This document shows, piece by piece, positions 60,433 to 64,000 of a stretch of 64,000 nucleotides of DNA (the stretch's first letter is position 1; each line of letters starts with the position of its first letter). Origin of the DNA: Pterobdella sp. o SKG-2022 (Eukaryota; Annelida; Clitellata; Hirudinida; Piscicolidae); the NCBI GenBank assembly GCA_964035795.1, contig OZ038327.1, positions 2,907,553 to 2,971,552 on the forward strand, in the 5' to 3' direction. The notes beneath the pieces are model-generated. The model saw nothing but the letters and a program-made list of their open reading frames with translations. It did no database searches and was not told the DNA's origin. Position numbers and translations under genes: made by a program.

Positions 60433-61245
60433 ATGATAAAAAAATGAGAATAACAGTAGTGTTAATAAAGATGATGATTAATAATAAGGATAATGATAAT
60501 TTTAATGATAAACATAATAATAATAATAGTAATTATAAAAATATAATAACCTCAAAACAGCATGCCGTACTTCATGACAAGTGCAGCCACTGGTGACAAC
60601 GTCAATAAGGCTCTTGAATGCCTCCTACATAAGGTTGCCATGATGATGATGATGATAATAATAATAATAAGAATAATAATAATGGGTCTTAATAATAAAA
60701 ATAATAAGGGCATATAATAATACTACTACTAATAATAATAATAATGATAATAATAATAGTAATGATCAAAGTGATAGTGGGAGAATACTTGCACAATAGT
60801 AATAATAAAAACACCAATAATGGTATTAATAATAATAATTACAACAGCCCTATTAATAATAGAAATAATAACACCAATAATAATAAAAATAACAATAATA
60901 ACACCAATAATAATAAAAATTATAACACCAATAATAATAATAAAAATAATAACAGCAATAATAATAATAAAAATAATAGCAACAATAATAATAAAAATAA
61001 CAATAATAACACCAATAATAATAATAACAATAATAACACCAATAATAATAACAATAATAACACCAATAACAATAATAACACCAATAATAATAATAACAAT
61101 AATAACACCAATATTAATAAGGTGATGACACGCATAGAGGCGTCGGTGGACAAGAACAACGTGCTTGGAGACAAAATACCTGGTATCTTCAGCAATTCCC
61201 ATAAGGTTATTATTATTATTAATATTATTGTTATTATTATTATTA

Positions 61246-61278
<33 letters not shown>

Positions 61279-61487
61279 GTAGTAGTAGTAGTAATAGTGG
61301 TAGTAGTAAAAGTAGCGTTAGAAGTATTATTGCTATTAACATTAATATTATTTTTGTTGTTATTATTCATATTTTCGTTGTTCATGTTTATTATTCTTAT
61401 TATTTTTCTTTTTTCACCAGATCTATTTAGAAGGAGAAGAGGATGAAACAATGAAAAATAAGGAAAAGAGCTCATGTAAATGCGGAT

Positions 61488-61489
<2 letters not shown>
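58175..61489 (+). CDS. RAB27: Rab27-like small GTPase with N-terminal extension, 8 exons
   Basis: Membrane-tethered GTPase of secretory granule and lysosome-related organelle traffic. Exons: 58175-58322, 59193-59299, 59396-59481, 59934-60064, 60297-60390, 60561-60633, 61122-61205 and 61421-61489; phases agree, 263 residues (human Rab27A is 221). The core starts [13 protein letters not shown], matching the Rab27 N-terminus. Nucleotide motifs: GDSGVGKT (P-loop), switch [24 protein letters not shown] and [11 protein letters not shown] and [11 protein letters not shown] are Rab27 hallmarks, as is the longer segment ([19 protein letters not shown]) before WDTAGQE. An acidic extension of 37 residues precedes the conserved core in the same exon, with no alternative Met after it. 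The protein ends SCKCG, so two cysteines could be prenylated. The TGA stop runs straight into a TAG repeat. Confidence 0.94.
60065..60134. repeat. (GT)n microsatellite starting at a splice donor
   Basis: Rab27 intron 4 begins with about 35 GT units, so the donor site is the repeat itself. The same 232-nt intron ends in CA-rich sequence (about 60205-60296) ending ACACACACAAACAG. Confidence 0.95.
60806..61118. repeat. Compound AAT/AAC microsatellite
   Basis: Irregular mixture of AAT, AAC and ACC units filling most of Rab27 intron 6 and ending at the acceptor of exon 7 (ATTAATAAG). It gives long spurious Asn-rich or Leu-rich frames on both strands. Confidence 0.9.

Positions 61490-64000
<2,511 letters not shown>

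Overview
This is a 64 kb piece of an animal (metazoan) nuclear genome. It is AT-rich, has short spliced genes with GT-AG introns, and is saturated with microsatellites (ATT, TAG, GT/CA, ATCT). Seven multi-exon protein-coding genes could be rebuilt by joining exons so that every junction keeps the reading frame. Two decayed LINE retrotransposons and a tRNA-derived SINE family are also present. Gene content is ordinary for an animal. The SINE tail, LINE types and compact introns suit a non-vertebrate such as a tunicate or another marine invertebrate, but the species cannot be fixed from sequence reading alone.

Layout. 1-5.6 kb: intergenic DNA with a 1 kb perfect TAG array. 5.6-12.7 kb (+): polypeptide N-acetylgalactosaminyltransferase (GALNT), 8 exons. 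12.7-16.4 kb: repeats. 16.4-17.8 kb (+): LYPLAL1-like serine hydrolase, 4 exons. 18.4-19.1 kb: 3' end of a LINE. 19.5-30.1 kb (+): GIGYF (4EHP-binding GYF-domain translational repressor), 23 exons. 30.1-33.1 kb: repeat-rich intergenic DNA. 33.1-44.7 kb (+): SPG7/paraplegin, the mitochondrial m-AAA protease, 22 exons, with a broken LINE in intron 15. 45.4-50.5 kb (+): an unrecognised single-pass immunoglobulin-like receptor, 10 exons, with a tyrosine-rich tail. 50.5-53.3 kb: intergenic. 53.3-57.2 kb (-): cyclin A, 9 coding exons plus a 5' UTR exon. 57.2-58.2 kb: a divergent promoter with paired CCAAT boxes and an E2F-like site. 58.2-61.5 kb (+): Rab27-like GTPase, 8 exons. 61.5-64 kb: repeats and a possible partial exon at the very end.

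The genes do unrelated housekeeping jobs: Golgi O-glycosylation, lipid or protein deacylation, mRNA repression, mitochondrial proteolysis, S/G2 cell-cycle control and secretory-granule traffic. No operon-like or pathway clustering is seen. The most novel locus is the Ig-like receptor, whose tail carries two YxxI motifs around a proline run. Other points of interest are a decayed duplicate of a SPG7 exon, a 37-residue N-terminal extension and CKCG end on Rab27, a glutamine-rich insertion in cyclin A, GT/CA microsatellites anchored at splice sites, and a hammerhead-like tandem repeat in a GALNT intron.

Limits: exon boundaries were found by eye from splice consensus, phase and protein-family similarity recalled from memory. 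A few donors or acceptors are ambiguous and are flagged. No transcript or database evidence was available.
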